Shown here piece after piece: positions 1 to 12,829 of a stretch of DNA of 64,000 nucleotides. Position 1 is the stretch's first letter; every line of letters starts with the position of its first letter. Source of the stretch: Inia geoffrensis. Its lineage: Eukaryota; Chordata; Mammalia; Artiodactyla; Iniidae. The notes under the pieces were generated by a model. The model was not told the origin of the DNA, did not search any database, and saw only the letters and a list, made by a program, of their open reading frames with translations. The position numbers and the translations under genes were made by a program. Where the stretch lies: NCBI GenBank assembly GCA_036417435.1, contig CM070901.1, forward strand, positions 160,600,044 to 160,664,043, given 5' to 3'.

Positions 1-207
1 ACAGCTAAAAGTAAATAAATAAATGTATTTAAAAGAAGTCAGGAGACACTTTTTAAAAAAAAAATTTATGTATTTATTTATTATTTTTGGCTGTGTTGGG
101 ACCCAACACAGCTAAAAGTAAATAAATAAATGTATTTAAAAGAAGTCAGGAGACACTTTTTAAAAAAAAAATTTATGTATTTATTTATTATTTTTGGCTG
201 TGTTGGG
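1..207. repeat. Perfect tandem duplication, unit 107 bp, at the left window edge
   Basis: Positions 1-100 recur without a mismatch at 108-207, including an A10 run. Each unit holds a SINE 3' tail, a short unique stretch and the T-rich end of a second SINE. The junction is palindromic: ctgtgttggg is followed directly by acccaacacag. Confidence 0.9.
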
Positions 208-359
208 TCTTCGTTTCTGTGTGAGGGCTTTCTCTAGTTGCGGCGAGCGGGGGCCACTCTTCATCGCGGTGCGCGGGCCTCTCACTGTCGCGGCCTCTCG
301 CTGCGGAGCACAGGTTCCGGATGCGTAGGCTCAGTAGTTGTGGCTCACGGGTCTAGTTG
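160..359 (-). mobile_element. CHR SINE, long class, tRNA-derived part missing
   Basis: The minus-strand SINE body starts from a T/A-rich tail and 'ggctgtgttgggtcttcg' and ends abruptly at 'gggtctagttga'. The tRNA-like head is absent. It is bracketed by the duplication aggagacacttt (about 148-158 and 360-371), so it inserted in truncated form. Confidence 0.85.
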
Positions 360-1009
360 AGGAGACACTTTCTTGATGGCATCATTTGATCTAGTTATAC
401 CTGAAGACTTTATGGACTTTGCTGTTAACAAAAAGCCAGTTTGTGTTTAGTATCTGACAACTGCTACTGCAAGAATCTAGAACAATATACACTTCTCAGT
501 ATCTACCAGAAACGTCTAGGGCCTTAATCCTTTTACATCTGCCGCCTACAGGCTCCCTGGGAAACTAATCGTAAGATGGCAAGATGTTGGTTAGGTTCTT
601 GTCCTCTAGATCTGTGGCCCCACATCTCAGCTGTTTTGTGACCTCGAAGCCCTCACTTCCCTCCTGTATGTCTTCATTTCCTGATTAACTTGCTCTCTAT
701 TGGCTCTTCCAGGAGTCTTGAGTTTTTGAGGAAATGCCACTGGCTCTAGGCCAGTCATGTGTCATTGGATATCAGGAATTGGGATCTCTTCCTTGGTCCT
801 GTTATTCTGGGGCCAAGGCTGGCAAGTCTGATCAGTTTTCACCCTGGATTATGCAGACCTCTGGTGGTACACAGCGGGGGTCCTGAAACCGCAGGATAAA
901 ACACAATACTGCTTCCTGGAGTGTCAGTTTTATTCATGGCAATGTAAGGCAATATTTTCAATATTAAAGTGTAGTTATCCAGAGCACCTTCTCTGAGCCA
1001 GATTTATAT

Positions 1010-1500
1010 GGAATCAAATCCCGGCTTTACCACTTACTAGGTGCACGACCTTAGGAAATTACTTAACCTCTCTATGCCTTAGTTTCCCCAGCGTAAAGTG
1101 ACGATAGTATAACTCACAGGTGTAGAGAACAAGCTAGTGGTTACCAGTGGGGAGAGGGAAGAGGAAAGTGGCAAGATTAGGGTAGGGGATGAAGAGGTAC
1201 AAACTACTATGTATAAAATAAGCTACAAGGATATATTGTACAGAACAGGGAATATAGCCAATATAAAGTTATAATAACTTTAAATGGAGTATAGTCTATA
1301 AAAATTTCGAACCACTATGCTGTACACCTGAAACTAATATTGTAAACCAACTATACCTCAATTGAAAAAAAACAGTGAGGGTAGTATTAGTATCTATCCT
1401 ATGAGATTATGGTGAAGATTAAGTTAGTCTGTGTGAAGTACTTAGAACATACCCGGTGCCTGGGAAGTGCTATTTAAGTATCACCTGTTATTGTTATTAA
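1010..1500 (+). repeat. MIR split by an L1 insertion
   Basis: A MIR core ('accacttactaggtgcacgacc', 'cctctctatgccttagtttcc') runs to about 1119 and resumes at about 1373 with 'gagattatggtgaagatta'. The L1 end listed next sits inside it. Confidence 0.65.
1120..1372 (+). mobile_element. L1 3' end, heavily 5'-truncated, nested in MIR
   Basis: L1 3'-UTR landmarks are present: 'ctagtggttaccagtgggga', 'tacagaacagggaatatag', 'tgtacacctgaaactaat' and a terminal 'ctcaattgaaaaaaaac'. Confidence 0.75.
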
Positions 1501-2317
1501 AACATGGATATATTATTAAGTAACAAGAAAACTAATGTGAAGAAATGTCACCTGAATCTCTGCCTCAGCTTCCCAGAGATTTGCTCTTTTGCCAGCAAGA
1601 ATACTTACAACATCGAATTTTCACTACAAGAACCTACCAGAGAACCCAGATGTCTTCATGTTCTTTTAATTTCCTGGGCAATTCTCACTTCCACGTACAT
1701 GTTAGTCTCCCCATCCAACCTTCCACATCTCAGGGACACTCACCCACCTGTTCTCATCCAGACATTTGTTCTCATCCATGTCTTATAATATTTAGTTATT
1801 ACAAAGATAATATATGCAAGCTTGAGAAAATGCTGCATTTCTTTAGTTTTTCAAAAATGTATGGATTTTGGTATGTAATGTACTGGGTGGGGGTGGGGGC
1901 AATGAAGATAGAGAAAACAGCATGAGCAAAGGTCCAGAGGCAAGCTATGTTCCAGAAGAGTAAGTCATTTTGGCTTGGGAGAATGGAATATGGGGCTGGA
2001 AAAACAGGTTAAGTTCCTATCACTTGAGGATCTTGAACACTACAGGCTACATACAGTGAAGAGTTTGGATTTGATTTCACCTCTCTAATCCTGTTTCATC
2101 TGTAAAATTAGGGTAATTCTCATGTCATTGAATTGTTGTGAGGATTAATGACCTAGAGAGGCAAACATATGGCAGAGCTATCCTATATAGGAAATGGAAT
2201 GGCTGTCATCAGCAGTTGGGGTCAAGGATTCTTCTTGGTATAGAACAATCCGATCTCTCAGGTCAGCCTGCAATTTAGTCTCGCTTGAGGTATTATTTTA
2301 TGCAATGCACAGCTAAG

Positions 2318-2331
2318 CCACCAGAGGGAGC
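2318..2331 (+). promoter_or_regulatory. Candidate CTCF motif (plus orientation)
   Basis: CCACCAGAGGGAGC matches the CTCF core CCASYAGRKGGCRS except for A in place of C at position 12. A second core-like site in the opposite orientation lies 125 bp away. Confidence 0.4.
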
Positions 2332-2455
2332 TCGACACAAAGGAAGCACAGCTCCCAGCTCCACAGGAAAACTGGTGGGCAGGGTTAGGCAGGGGATGTG
2401 GAATTCTGGACCCAGTCCAGAGCTTCTCGATGGTAGGGGTAGGGAGTGGATCCAG

Positions 2456-2464
2456 GCGCCCCCT
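2456..2464 (-). promoter_or_regulatory. Candidate CTCF core (minus orientation)
   Basis: On the minus strand AGGGGGCGC matches the 3' half of the CTCF motif. The upstream CCASY half is not matched, so this is weaker than the site at 2318. Confidence 0.25.
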
Positions 2465-4229
2465 CTCTGGCCCTCTTTTGTTTCTTAGACCCATCCCAAG
2501 GAGAGGAGTGGGCACGCTACGGCAAGCTAGAGTTTAGCAGCTATTCAGATTGAAGAGCTCTAGGATGGAGGTGGCGGGGGGGTAGAAGACAGTGAGGGCC
2601 AGATCCAGTTTGGGGGCCTGAGTTTCTGTCTCTTAATCAAAAAAGGCGTTCATCAACTCTACTCATAAGGGCCAAACTCCTTAGAACACCGTGGGCCAGG
2701 CCAGGTCGTCTAGCCAGGCCTGGGAACTTCAGAAAAGGAGCTGGGGCTACAGCATAAGGAATGGGGGCCGGGGAGAATGGGAGGCAGTGCCGTATCTATC
2801 AGCCTTTAGAGTGGCATCCACATTGCCCTGGGACCCCAGCATGCAGGTCTATCAGAAAGCGCTGTGGGACCTAGCTGCTCCAATCATGACTTACTAAGCA
2901 AACTTGTTTCATCAGATTTTTACAAAACCTCCTTTACCTTACCTTCCCCACTTACAGTGATTTAAACAGGGACTTTTCTGTTACAGATGTTAAAATCAAG
3001 GCCCAGAGGTATTTAGCAATTAACCCAAGATCAAGTGGTACTCAAGGGCAAAGCTGGGCCTGGAAAGCAGTAAGAACGGCTCCGAGGGGCCCAGGAAAGG
3101 GAAGGCAGGCAGGCAGAGCAACAGCCTTCAGAATCGCTGCAGCAAGCGCTGGCTCTTGGCCAGACTTCAAACCCATCCCTCAAGGGCCAGCTCTGCTTCT
3201 AGGCCCCAGGCTGCCGAGCCCCGCCTCCACACTCCCACCCCAGTCCCCTGAGAGTCCATCACCCCGGCAACAGGCAGAGAAAGGCCCAGCTAAAATATTT
3301 ATGGCTCAAAACAGTCCAGAGGCTTTGGATGGGGGAGGGGGAAAAGCTGATGTCATCCCTTCTCCGCTTGCAGGCGAGGTGACTGACATGCAGGGCAGCT
3401 GGGTGGGTGGACCAGGCCCACTAGGTCAGGGCTCTCAAAGGAAAATCCCTAGGGCTGCAAGCGGTAATGGGAGGAGGGAGTATGTGACAGACTCGACAGG
3501 TGACAGGGCTGGATAAGAAACACAAGCCGGAAAAGAGGAGGAAGGACACCTAAGTGTTGAGCAGTATTACGCATAGACTCTGTGTGAAGTATTTCACACA
3601 CATTTCAGTTGCTTCTCAGATGCCATTCAGTGGATTGGGATGATTATCCTACTTTTACAGAGTAAACAGGCCCAGAAAAATACACATAAGTGAGGAGCTA
3701 GGATTTGAATCCAGATGTTTGGCTTTGGCCCTTGTGGACTTTCCTGTAATTCCACGGCTCCCAAGTAGGTATCCTGCATCTGGGGGTTGAAGGTAAGGCT
3801 GCCTAGAATCTAGCTGGCTTCTCAAATAGTGACCCAGGTTCTGCACCTCCATTTTTCCATGACCAGGACGCCATCTGATTCCCTAACTGCCCCCTGTCCT
3901 AAATTCCTCTCCTGCCTGCTGGACTGAAGCAGGTCCTCAAATGCTAAAGAAACTGGCCACAAGATGAGGCGTAGGTGATTAAGAAGTCAGGGAAAATGAA
4001 GCCTCAATGGCCAACTCTGGACTGAGTCTCAGTGCAAACAGACTGACAAACTCATCTCAGTTTGCCTGGGACTTTCCTGGTTTTAGGACTGAAGTTCAAT
4101 ATCCCAGGAATCTTCTCAGTCATGTAAAACCTGGATCGTTTGTCACCCTAAATAAATCTCTCAAACACAATGCTTTACTGTTTCAAAGTACTTGGTGGCT
4201 GTAAGAGGTACAAACAGGTCAAAAGCAGG

Positions 4230-4420
4230 GGCTATGGAGTCTGACAGCACCTTTCTTTAACCTTAGGCAAATTATTTAACCTCTTTGAGCCTCTGTTTCC
4301 TCATCTGTAAAATGAGTATAGTGGACTGGAGGATTAAGTCAAATAGTACATATAAATGCTTGACATAGTGCCTGGTACAGCTAAGCATTCAATAAATTAT
4401 TAGCTATTACATATTTTAAT
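4230..4420 (+). repeat. MIR SINE
   Basis: It shows MIR core and tail features: 'ttaacctctttgagcctc', 'cctcatctgtaaaatgag', 'gcctggtacag' and 'aataaattattagct'. Confidence 0.75.
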
Positions 4421-6239
4421 CAATAATGAAGATAAAAATGGGCTTAGAGGTTAAACAACTTGCCCAAAGTAAATCAACTGATTTCAAGGTCCCTTTACTG
4501 CTAAGAACAGAATACAAAGCTCATTAGAATGCCTCAGGAACAGTCTGGATAGGTCTCTCCAAACTCAGCCCTTCCCCCTGGTTCCCTTGTTAGGATAAAT
4601 AACCAGGAGGCATTGAAGGAAGAGTGTAGTATTAGAGAGGTCCCTAACGTCTCCAGGTGCTCAGTGTAAAAGCAGCCTATGGCATTGGCCACAGGAAACC
4701 AGAAGTCTAGGAAAGGCTGACTTTCCAATCCTTTAAGAGAAAATGTTAGGATAAATGGCTAGCCCAATAAAGCTGGATAGAGAGTGGGAGTTAGACAGGG
4801 GACCTCCTTTGGCTCTCTCCCAAAGCTGATAAAAGCTACCGGAGTGGGACTATTCATCACTTGACTGAACCTTTATTGAGCTCCTCAGTGCCAGATGTTT
4901 GCTGGGGAAGGGATATAGTCCAGAGGTTAAGTGGGAAAAGCCCTACCCTATCCTTCAGGAGATTTTTGGACGTTAGTAATTAAAAATGAGAAAAACAGGC
5001 TCCGAGGTTAAATAACTTGCCTAAAGTACCTGAACCTTCTCACTTGACTTTCCTCAGCCTGTTACAGAGTTGGTGACCAGCCACTCTCTGGGAGCCCTCT
5101 GCAAGTGTTCAAGGCTGGCATCCACAACACATGTGTGGCAGGGTGGGAAATAGGTGGTGGTAGGGTGTTCCAGCCAGTGCTGCTGGAGACTAAGGGGAAG
5201 CAGGCAAACTGGGAATGACACAGTAAGAGTTGCCAGTTTATTCACGTCTAGGAGGCCATGCTGAGGATACTGTTAGACCCCTTCAATTCTTTAAAGTCCT
5301 AAACAGGTTTAACTGTTAGCATCACAGCCCCCTGTAGCCCTAAGGACTCCATTCTGGGCCTAGGGACTCTTAGAGGATTCTGGGTGGCTTTCTGTGGGTA
5401 AATCAGACAGATCAAGAGGTGGGTGGGAAAAGACTGTTGATCTCCTCTCCTGGGTCTCTCTGTGCTCAGCAAATGCCCTCAGGCCAGCCTTGACACAGCA
5501 GGCGGCTCTCCTGGTTTCCGGGAGTCCTCTGATGCTGCAAAGACATAGGCAGAAAATTAAGAAGCATGAAGTTGCCGTATCGGGGGCTTCCCAGCCTCCC
5601 ATTTGGCTGGTCTGCCTCCCTCACAACCTCCCCACCCCACAGCACAACCCCCGTTGCTGCATTCAGGACAAGGTTTTTAGGTACACAGGTGGGTAGAAAA
5701 CAGAAGTCCACAGCCTATGAAGCTCTTTTTGCTATCAATCAGGCAATGAAAATGGAGACTCACACCTCACAACTCCCATCCTTGGCCATGCCTGAGCTGA
5801 GTGATCTGGGGCAGAATCAACTAGACCTTTGGGGCCGTTAACTATACAAGCTTTGGGGCCTCCAGCTATATAAAGGGGAAAATAATCTCTGCTCTCTCAG
5901 AGATGTGAAAAAGATAACGATTAACAAAGAACTTTAAATCCTTTGGAATAAAGGGAATGGGGAACAGGAATCTTCTCATAGCTATTATTAGTACCTCAAT
6001 CCTAGGCTCCAGGGTCCACCTTTTCTGGCCTTATGAGGGGTTCTTCCTAGCCCCCAATTCTCGGCGTTATCCACAGGAGAGACACATCCTAAGCCTGGGG
6101 CACAGGTCAGAGCCCTAATCTTATGCCAAAGCCTGTAGCTGTGCTCTTCATCTTGAAAAAGAAAATGCCCCAGTTTTTCAAGCCAGTAACTTAGGGGCCC
6201 TCACTGGTATGTCCCTATTCTCCCACTTCTAATCAATCA

Positions 6240-6830
6240 TTCTATCTCTGAAGTTCTTGAATCCATTCATTTCTCCAGTGTAGGTCTTTCTCATTCATGT
6301 CTTTCCTCATAGGTCCCCATAATCCATTCTCCACTCAGCAGCAAGTGAAGTTTAAAAAGCAGAAATCTAATCGTGTCACCCCTCACTGCTGGAATTCAGT
6401 GGTCTTCAGTGATGACCAAAGCATAAGGCCCAGATTTCCACCTCACCTTGAACCTGCCTCAGTCCTACACTCTGCCTAGAATGTGTTTTCATGCCCTTTC
6501 CCCAAACCATCTCCCAAACTCTCTGCTTAGTTAACTCTGCCTTTAGATGTCAGCTTAAACATCATTTCTTCAAGGAAAACCCCAGAGCTAGGTTAGCTCC
6601 TGTTGTATACCTTTATAGCACCTGTTCCTTTCTTTCACAGCATATATCACAACTGAGATGATTTATGCTATTTATGAGATTAATATGTTTAGTGTCTGTG
6701 TCCCCAAATACACTATAAGCTCCACAAGGTCAGGGACCAATTTTACCTTGTTCACTTGCCACTGACTCTCCATTGCCTAGCACATAGTAGGTGTTCCAAT
6801 TTATAATAATGAATGTATTTTAAAAAAAAG
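6240..6830 (+). repeat. L2 LINE 3' end
   Basis: The L2 3' pattern is recognisable: 'aatctaatcgtgtcaccc', 'agtggtcttcagtgatgacc' and the terminal 'taagctccacaaggtcaggg' followed by 'gcctagcacatagtaggtg'. Confidence 0.7.
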
Positions 6831-8939
6831 GAATGAAAGGGGTCATTCATACTGATCTCTGGAGAGAAGCTTATGAAGAATCATATCAGAGCACAAGGTA
6901 TTTCTATTTCTCAAAGGCAGATGCAGAACTTGTCTCCTACATTCCAACCCTGGAGAGCCTGAGAGATGGGGAGCACCCCATTTTATACCTAAAGCTGGGC
7001 CGTAAGTAGGAAGCACGAAGGCTGCAGGAGCCAGAGGAGAGCAGAGAAAAATTAGCTCTATATCTAAACTCAAACTCTTCCATCTCAAATTCCTTATGTG
7101 CCTGGTGAAGAGACTGGCTATCCTGAGGTGGGCCAAGGTAGGCTCCCAAGGTTGACAAGGGAATAGCTAATCCAGGCATCTTAATGCAGTATTAAGAACG
7201 TAAACAGTCCCCAATTTTCCAGCAATGTGTTCTACTTTGGTGATTAATCTGGGCTGACAGCCTGGCTGTACCTCACACTCTGCCTGGAAACATGTCAAAC
7301 GCGCTGTCTTTCTTCAGGAGTCCCCACAACCTCTCCCAATCTGACCTGGAAATGACAAGGCCTCCTTGAAGCAAAAAGTTCCCTGGTCTAGTGGGGGGAA
7401 GCACTGTGACAGCTTGTGTACCTGTCTGAGAACTCCTACCTGCCCACTGCTGCCTGAGATGCAGCCAAAGACAACCAGCACAGCTTAGGCTAGGAGGGAG
7501 AAGTACACCTACTGCTCAGAAGCTTCTGGATTTGTAGTCAAGGAATGTCAAGAAGCTAACCTCCAGCAGCACGGTTATGAAATTCAAATCCCCTTCAGAT
7601 ACAAGGCTCCCTCCTTTTAGAAGAGAGAGCTAGTGTTCTCTGGAAGAGAACACATCCTCAGTCCCAGAGCCATAACAGGCTATTGAGCAGAAGACCTCCA
7701 GCCTGGGGGTTAGAAAATTGATTTTTAGAGGTCAATGAACATATCTGCTCATTACCTCAAACAAAAGGGTTTGGTCTACTGCTTGAATGCAGCCTCATTG
7801 GGAGCCCAGGGGAGCTATCGGGCCACAACAGGACTAGGGTGTAGTGCCCACCACAGGTCTTTGCTCCCAAGGGCTTAGGCCAGGGAACAAAAGAATGCGC
7901 AGTTAGGCAGTGCACTGTGCTTCCTCCCCTTCCCCCCAGCAGCTGCTGTCTCAGACAACTGTATGCAGCCTGTCTGCTCAAGGCTATTAAATATTCATCA
8001 GATGCTTGCTAGCTTTAAACATGCAATGACAATTAATCCAGAGAGCAGGAGGTACATGAGGGTCCAGAGAGAGAAAAAGGGAGGGCAAAGAAGGATCCAC
8101 TTCTTTTAACTTCAGGAATCTGGAAACCAAGCTAGGGGCACCACACATCCTGTATATCAAAGCCGGGAACTACTTTCAGTGTAAGCTGATCTTCTGGTGG
8201 CCACTGTAGGTACAGAGGAAAGACCAGGAGGCAGCTAAGCAGTAGCAGAAAGACTAGGGTCTGAACTCTAGTTCTTGGACCCTGTGGTCATCCTAACCTG
8301 TGCATGTCAGTTTCCCAGGATAATCCTCACTTCACAGAGTTGTGAGAATTACATGGAATGCTGCAGTACGATATTCCCCGGAGAGTTAGCACAGAATTAA
8401 GAGCTTAAAATGGAGGCAGAGACTTCATTCATTTAAGACTTAAAAGTGGTGAAGCAAAGCCTTGCTTAATAATTCCTTAAGAGTGAAGTTTCCATCAGTG
8501 GAGACTCACAGAGTTTTGGTCTCTAATTCACAGGGTGGGTGAAAGGGATAGGATACAGGATGATGCCCTCAAGATATGGTGAAGGCCTAACATCCCACCC
8601 TCAAAGAGCCCAAATATCTAAGAGGAGAGAAGGTTATTCTTTCTGAAAAAGGTAAGAACCATATGGCTTTTAGGTAAGAGGGAGCAGAAGTCAGGCATGG
8701 GGAGGGGAGAACACCTCCTTTGCTCTCCCACGAAGGAGTGGTGCACTTTATGGAAGATGATTCCCTTCTGCTTCCCTTACTTCCCCAACTCGCCAGCACA
8801 AGGGCAAACACGAGTGTGTTCAAGTCACTCCCCTACTTAAGGCCTTAATATAGCTCCCTAAACTTTAGAACAGTGTCCAAATCCCTTGACTAAAATTTAG
8901 CTTTTCAAAATCGGCAGTAACTTACTCTCCTAGCCTCTG

Positions 8940-9110
8940 TTTATAGCTAACATGTACTGGGTGCTTATTACATATCATGTTGAATGTTTTACATGCATTA
9001 ATTCACCCAATCTTCACAACAATGTTATAAAATAAATGATATTATCCTCCCATTTTATAGATGATGAAACTGAGACTTGGAGGGGATAACCCATCTAAAG
9101 TTCCAAAGCT
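8940..9110 (-). repeat. MIR SINE
   Basis: 'actgggtgcttattac', 'taattcacccaatcttcac' and 'ttttatagatgatgaaact' are typical MIR sequence. Confidence 0.7.
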
Positions 9111-10559
9111 AGTTACATTATGTAAAAATGTGTTAAACTGTGTAAAAGTGGGATAATAATAGCTACTTTACAGGTGGAGAAGACAGTGCATGGTACACAG
9201 TAAAGAATGTTAGAATTGACAAAAATCCAATAGTAGCTAAGTAACTTTTTTTCAGATTTTAACATTTCTGAAACCAGGATGCATCTTACACTTATATGAA
9301 AACAAACCGCTGTGTCAGTTTAACTGGCAGTATTTTTTATTTCTTTGCAGTATTTAATGATGCATCTTATAATACATGGCCTCTGCCAATGAAATACGGT
9401 GTTCATCTTATAGAAGCAGCATGCTTTCAGCATAAAGAACGGGCTTTGGTATACAAAAGTGCTGATGTGGACCTCCTCCACAGCTTGCAATGCAACTGTG
9501 GTAAATTACTTCACCTCTCCTAGTAACAGCTGCCTCATTTACAAAAACAGAGACACAGTAGACATACAAATTAAATTTTCTTCTCCCTTAGCCAGGCAAA
9601 GCTGCCTATTTTCTCTACATCACTTTCTCCTCTTAAAAAATTGGGTCAAGACCAATTAATGGGAATAGACAGAAAAGTAATAAAATGAGGGAAAATTAAA
9701 GTGACTACTTAATAGTAACTCTGCCAGCTAAAAGCAGCCTGTATAGGCTCACACAAAGCACGAGAACATATCAAGAAAAAGGGAGCCCACGTGCTGCCTT
9801 ACGAATTCTAACTCAAATGATCTTTGGGCAACATACAGCCTCAGAGGTTTGAGGCCAGGGAGGGATTACTTAAGCTTCAAATATCTGAGCAAAATATCCA
9901 CCATCACTACCTTTATCCCCCTAGTTCACTTGGTTCAGGAGCACTCTGCATATGTATAGGCAAGAAGCCTTATGGGTCCTAACTCTCAGGCTGCTGTTCC
10001 TGAAACAAAACAGTCTGAGTCTGCTTCATCCTTGGTGGCCAGAAAGCCCTAGCAGTTGCTGATGCATCTTCACCTACATTCTTAGCCTGGGACAGGAGGG
10101 GGAAGTGGTGGGAGAGAAAGCAAGAGTGGACAAACCCTAAGGCTATCTGAATACTGTCATATCCCTAGGTAAGGAAGGGTGAGAGAGTTCCCTTAGCAGC
10201 AAGTGTCATCTATAAATAGAGTGCCCTGGAAACCCTGGAGGGAGATGGGGGGAGGAGCAAGGGAGGCTGATGGTGGGGGAAGGGCATGTAGGGCCTCAGC
10301 CTTTGAGCCTCTGGAGAACTACATATGGCCAGGCATAGCAGCTAGAACAGCCTCATTTCCACTTTAGCAGCCTGCAGTATTACAGACATGATTTGGAGTC
10401 ACCCATACCTGGGATCAAATCCTAGCCCCACCACTTACTAGCTCTTACTGATGCCAAAATAGTCCAGTCAGCTATTATTTATTATTGAGTAGCTACTATA
10501 TGCCAAAAATTATATTAATCACTTTAAGTAATACCTACTTCAAAGGGGAATAGATCTAT

Positions 10560-12090
10560 ACCTCTACAGTCAATTGATTTCCAACTAGGATGCCAAGATC
10601 ATTCAATGGGGAAAGAACAGTCTTTTTCAATAAATGGTGCTGAGACAACTGGATATCCACATGCAAACGAATATGAACCCCCCACCTCATTCCATATACA
10701 AAAATTAACGCAAAATGCGGGCTTCCCTGGTGGCGCAGTGGTTGAGAGTCCGCCTGCTGATGCAGGGGACACGGGTTTGTGCCCCGGTCTGGGAGGATCC
10801 CACATGCCACGGAATGGCTGGGTCCATGAGCCATGGCCACTGAGCCTGCGTGTCCGGAGCCTGTGCTCTGTAATGGGAGAGGCCACAACAGTGAGAGGCC
10901 CATGTACCGCAAAAAACCGCAAAAAAAAAAAAAAAAAAAAAAAAATTAAAAAAATTTTAAAAATTAAAGCAAAATGGATCATAGGCCTAAATGTAAGAAT
11001 TAAAACTATAAAACTCTTGGAAGGAAAAAGGTATAAAATTTCAGGACCATGAATGAGACAATGGCTTCTTACCTATGACACCAAAAGCACAAGCAATGAA
11101 AGAAAATAACAGATAAATTGGACTTCATCAAAATGAAAAACTTCTGTGTTTCAAAGAAAATAAAAAGAGAACTCACAGAATTGGAGAAAATACTTGCAAA
11201 TCTCATACATGATAAGAGTCCATCATCCAACTATATAATGAACTTACAATTCAATAATAAAAAGACAAATCGTCCAATTTAAAAATTGACAGAAGATTTA
11301 AATAAACATTTCTCTAAAGAAGATAAACAAAATGGTGGATAAGTACATGAAAAGAGGCTCAATGACATTATTCATTAGGGAAATGCAAATCAAAACCACA
11401 ATGAGATACCAATTCACACCCAGCAGGATAGCTGTAACAAACAAAAAGAAAATAGCAAGTGTTGGTAAGGATGTGGAGAAATTAGAAACCTCATACATTG
11501 CTGGTAGGAATGGTGTAGTCTCTGTAAAACAGATGGGCAGTTCCTCAAAAAGTTAAACAAAGAGTTACCATATGACCTAGCAATTCCTCTCCTAGGTATA
11601 CATCCAAGAAATTGAAAACACATGTCCACACAAAAACCTGTACATGAATGTTCATAGAAGAATTATTCATATTAGCCAAAAAGTGGTAAATGGATAAATA
11701 AAATGTGGTATATGCATATAATGAAATAGTATTTGACAATAAAAGGAAGTACTGACAACATGCTACAACACGTATGAGGCTTGAAAACGTTATGCTAAGT
11801 GAAAGAAGCCAGTCATTAAAGATTATATGTTGTATAATTCCACTTTATGAAGTGTCCAGAATAGACAAGGTGATAGAGACAGAACATGGATTAATGGCTG
11901 CTTAGAGCTAGAAAGGATAAGCTGATTGTGGGGAAATGGCTTAATGGGGCACAGGATTTCTTTTTTGAGGTGAGAAAGACGTTCTAAAATTGATTGTGTT
12001 GATGACTGTACAACTCTTGTATATACTAAAAACCACCGAACTGTATACTTTAAATGAGTGAATAGTTTGGTATATGAATTATATCTCAAT
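10560..12090 (+). mobile_element. L1 LINE remnant (end of ORF2 plus 3' UTR)
   Basis: The sequence matches the last part of L1 ORF2 through the 3' UTR. A frame at 11332-11556 reads RGSMTLFIREMQIKTTMRYQ, the characteristic ORF2 C-terminal segment, but the ORF is broken by stops. A young CHR SINE interrupts it at 10718-10959. Confidence 0.85.
10718..10959 (+). mobile_element. CHR SINE, deleted class, in L1
   Basis: The tRNA-like head carries an A box (tggcgcagtgg) and a B box (gggtttgtgcccc), then the deleted-class body and a long A tail. Target-site copies lie at 10701-10717 and 10960-10976 with one mismatch. Confidence 0.95.
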
Positions 12091-12332
12091 AATCCTAATA
12101 TGCCTTTTAATCTGTATTAATAGAAGCTAACCAGAAGCTGCAACTGGCAGGTGATGGGCAGAATTTGGCTTGCAGCGTATGTTTTACAGGGACTGACACA
12201 AATCTAAGCAAACATTAAACAACTGGCAGTATATAAAATCCAAATTTCTACTTTTTCTTGAAAATCAGATCTAGCAAGTCTAACAAATAACTTTTAGAGC
12301 TGGGAAAGAAACATGAGTGAAAATGATCTTCA

Positions 12333-12667
12333 GGGACTTCCCTGGTGGCGCGGTGGTTAAGAATCCGCCTGCTGATGCAGGGGACACTGGTTTGGTCCAG
12401 GAAGATCCCACATGCTGTGGAGCAACTAAGCCTGTGCACCACAACTACTGAGCCTGCACTCTAGAGCTCGCAAGCTACAACTACTGAGCCCTTGTGCCAC
12501 AACTACTGAAGCCTGAGCGCCTAGAGCCTGTGCTCCACAACAAGAGAAGCCACCGCAGTAAGAAGCCCGCGCACCGCAACAAAGAGTAGCCCCCTCTGGC
12601 CACAACTAGAGAAAGCCCGCACGCAGTAACAAAGACCCAATGCAGCCAAAAATAAATAAATTTAAAA
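12333..12667 (+). mobile_element. CHR SINE, long class
   Basis: Full-length long-class copy from 'gggacttccctggtggcg' to 'gcagccaaaaataaataaat'. Perfect target-site duplication aaaatgatcttca at 12320-12332 and 12668-12680. Confidence 0.95.
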
Positions 12668-12829
12668 AAAATGATCTTCAAATACATGATAGGAATCCCT
12701 TCAGAAGTCCAAAACAGAATCAGTATAAGCTACTAGAGTGACATTCAAAATGAGGGAAAACTTCTAATACTTGGAGCTGTCTTAAATGAAATGGGCTGCT
12801 TGGGAAGTAATATTGTTTCCTATCACTAT

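Larger units (their letters stand above)
372..10555. other. 3'-flank block without CHR SINEs
   Basis: Ten kilobases hold only old repeats: the MIR/L1 nest at 1010-1500, MIR-like stretches near 2060-2160, 3560-3720, 4230-4420, 8940-9110 and 10340-10440, and L2 at 6240-6830 and about 8820-8930. The rest looks unique. No exon with a convincing frame was seen; small open frames here have no recognisable domains. Confidence 0.6.

Noticed and set aside
11332..11556. Plus-strand frame with RGSMTLFIREMQIKTTMRYQ as a functional reverse transcriptase fragment
   Set aside because: It is the C-terminal end of L1 ORF2 in a truncated remnant with many stops upstream; it is a fossil.
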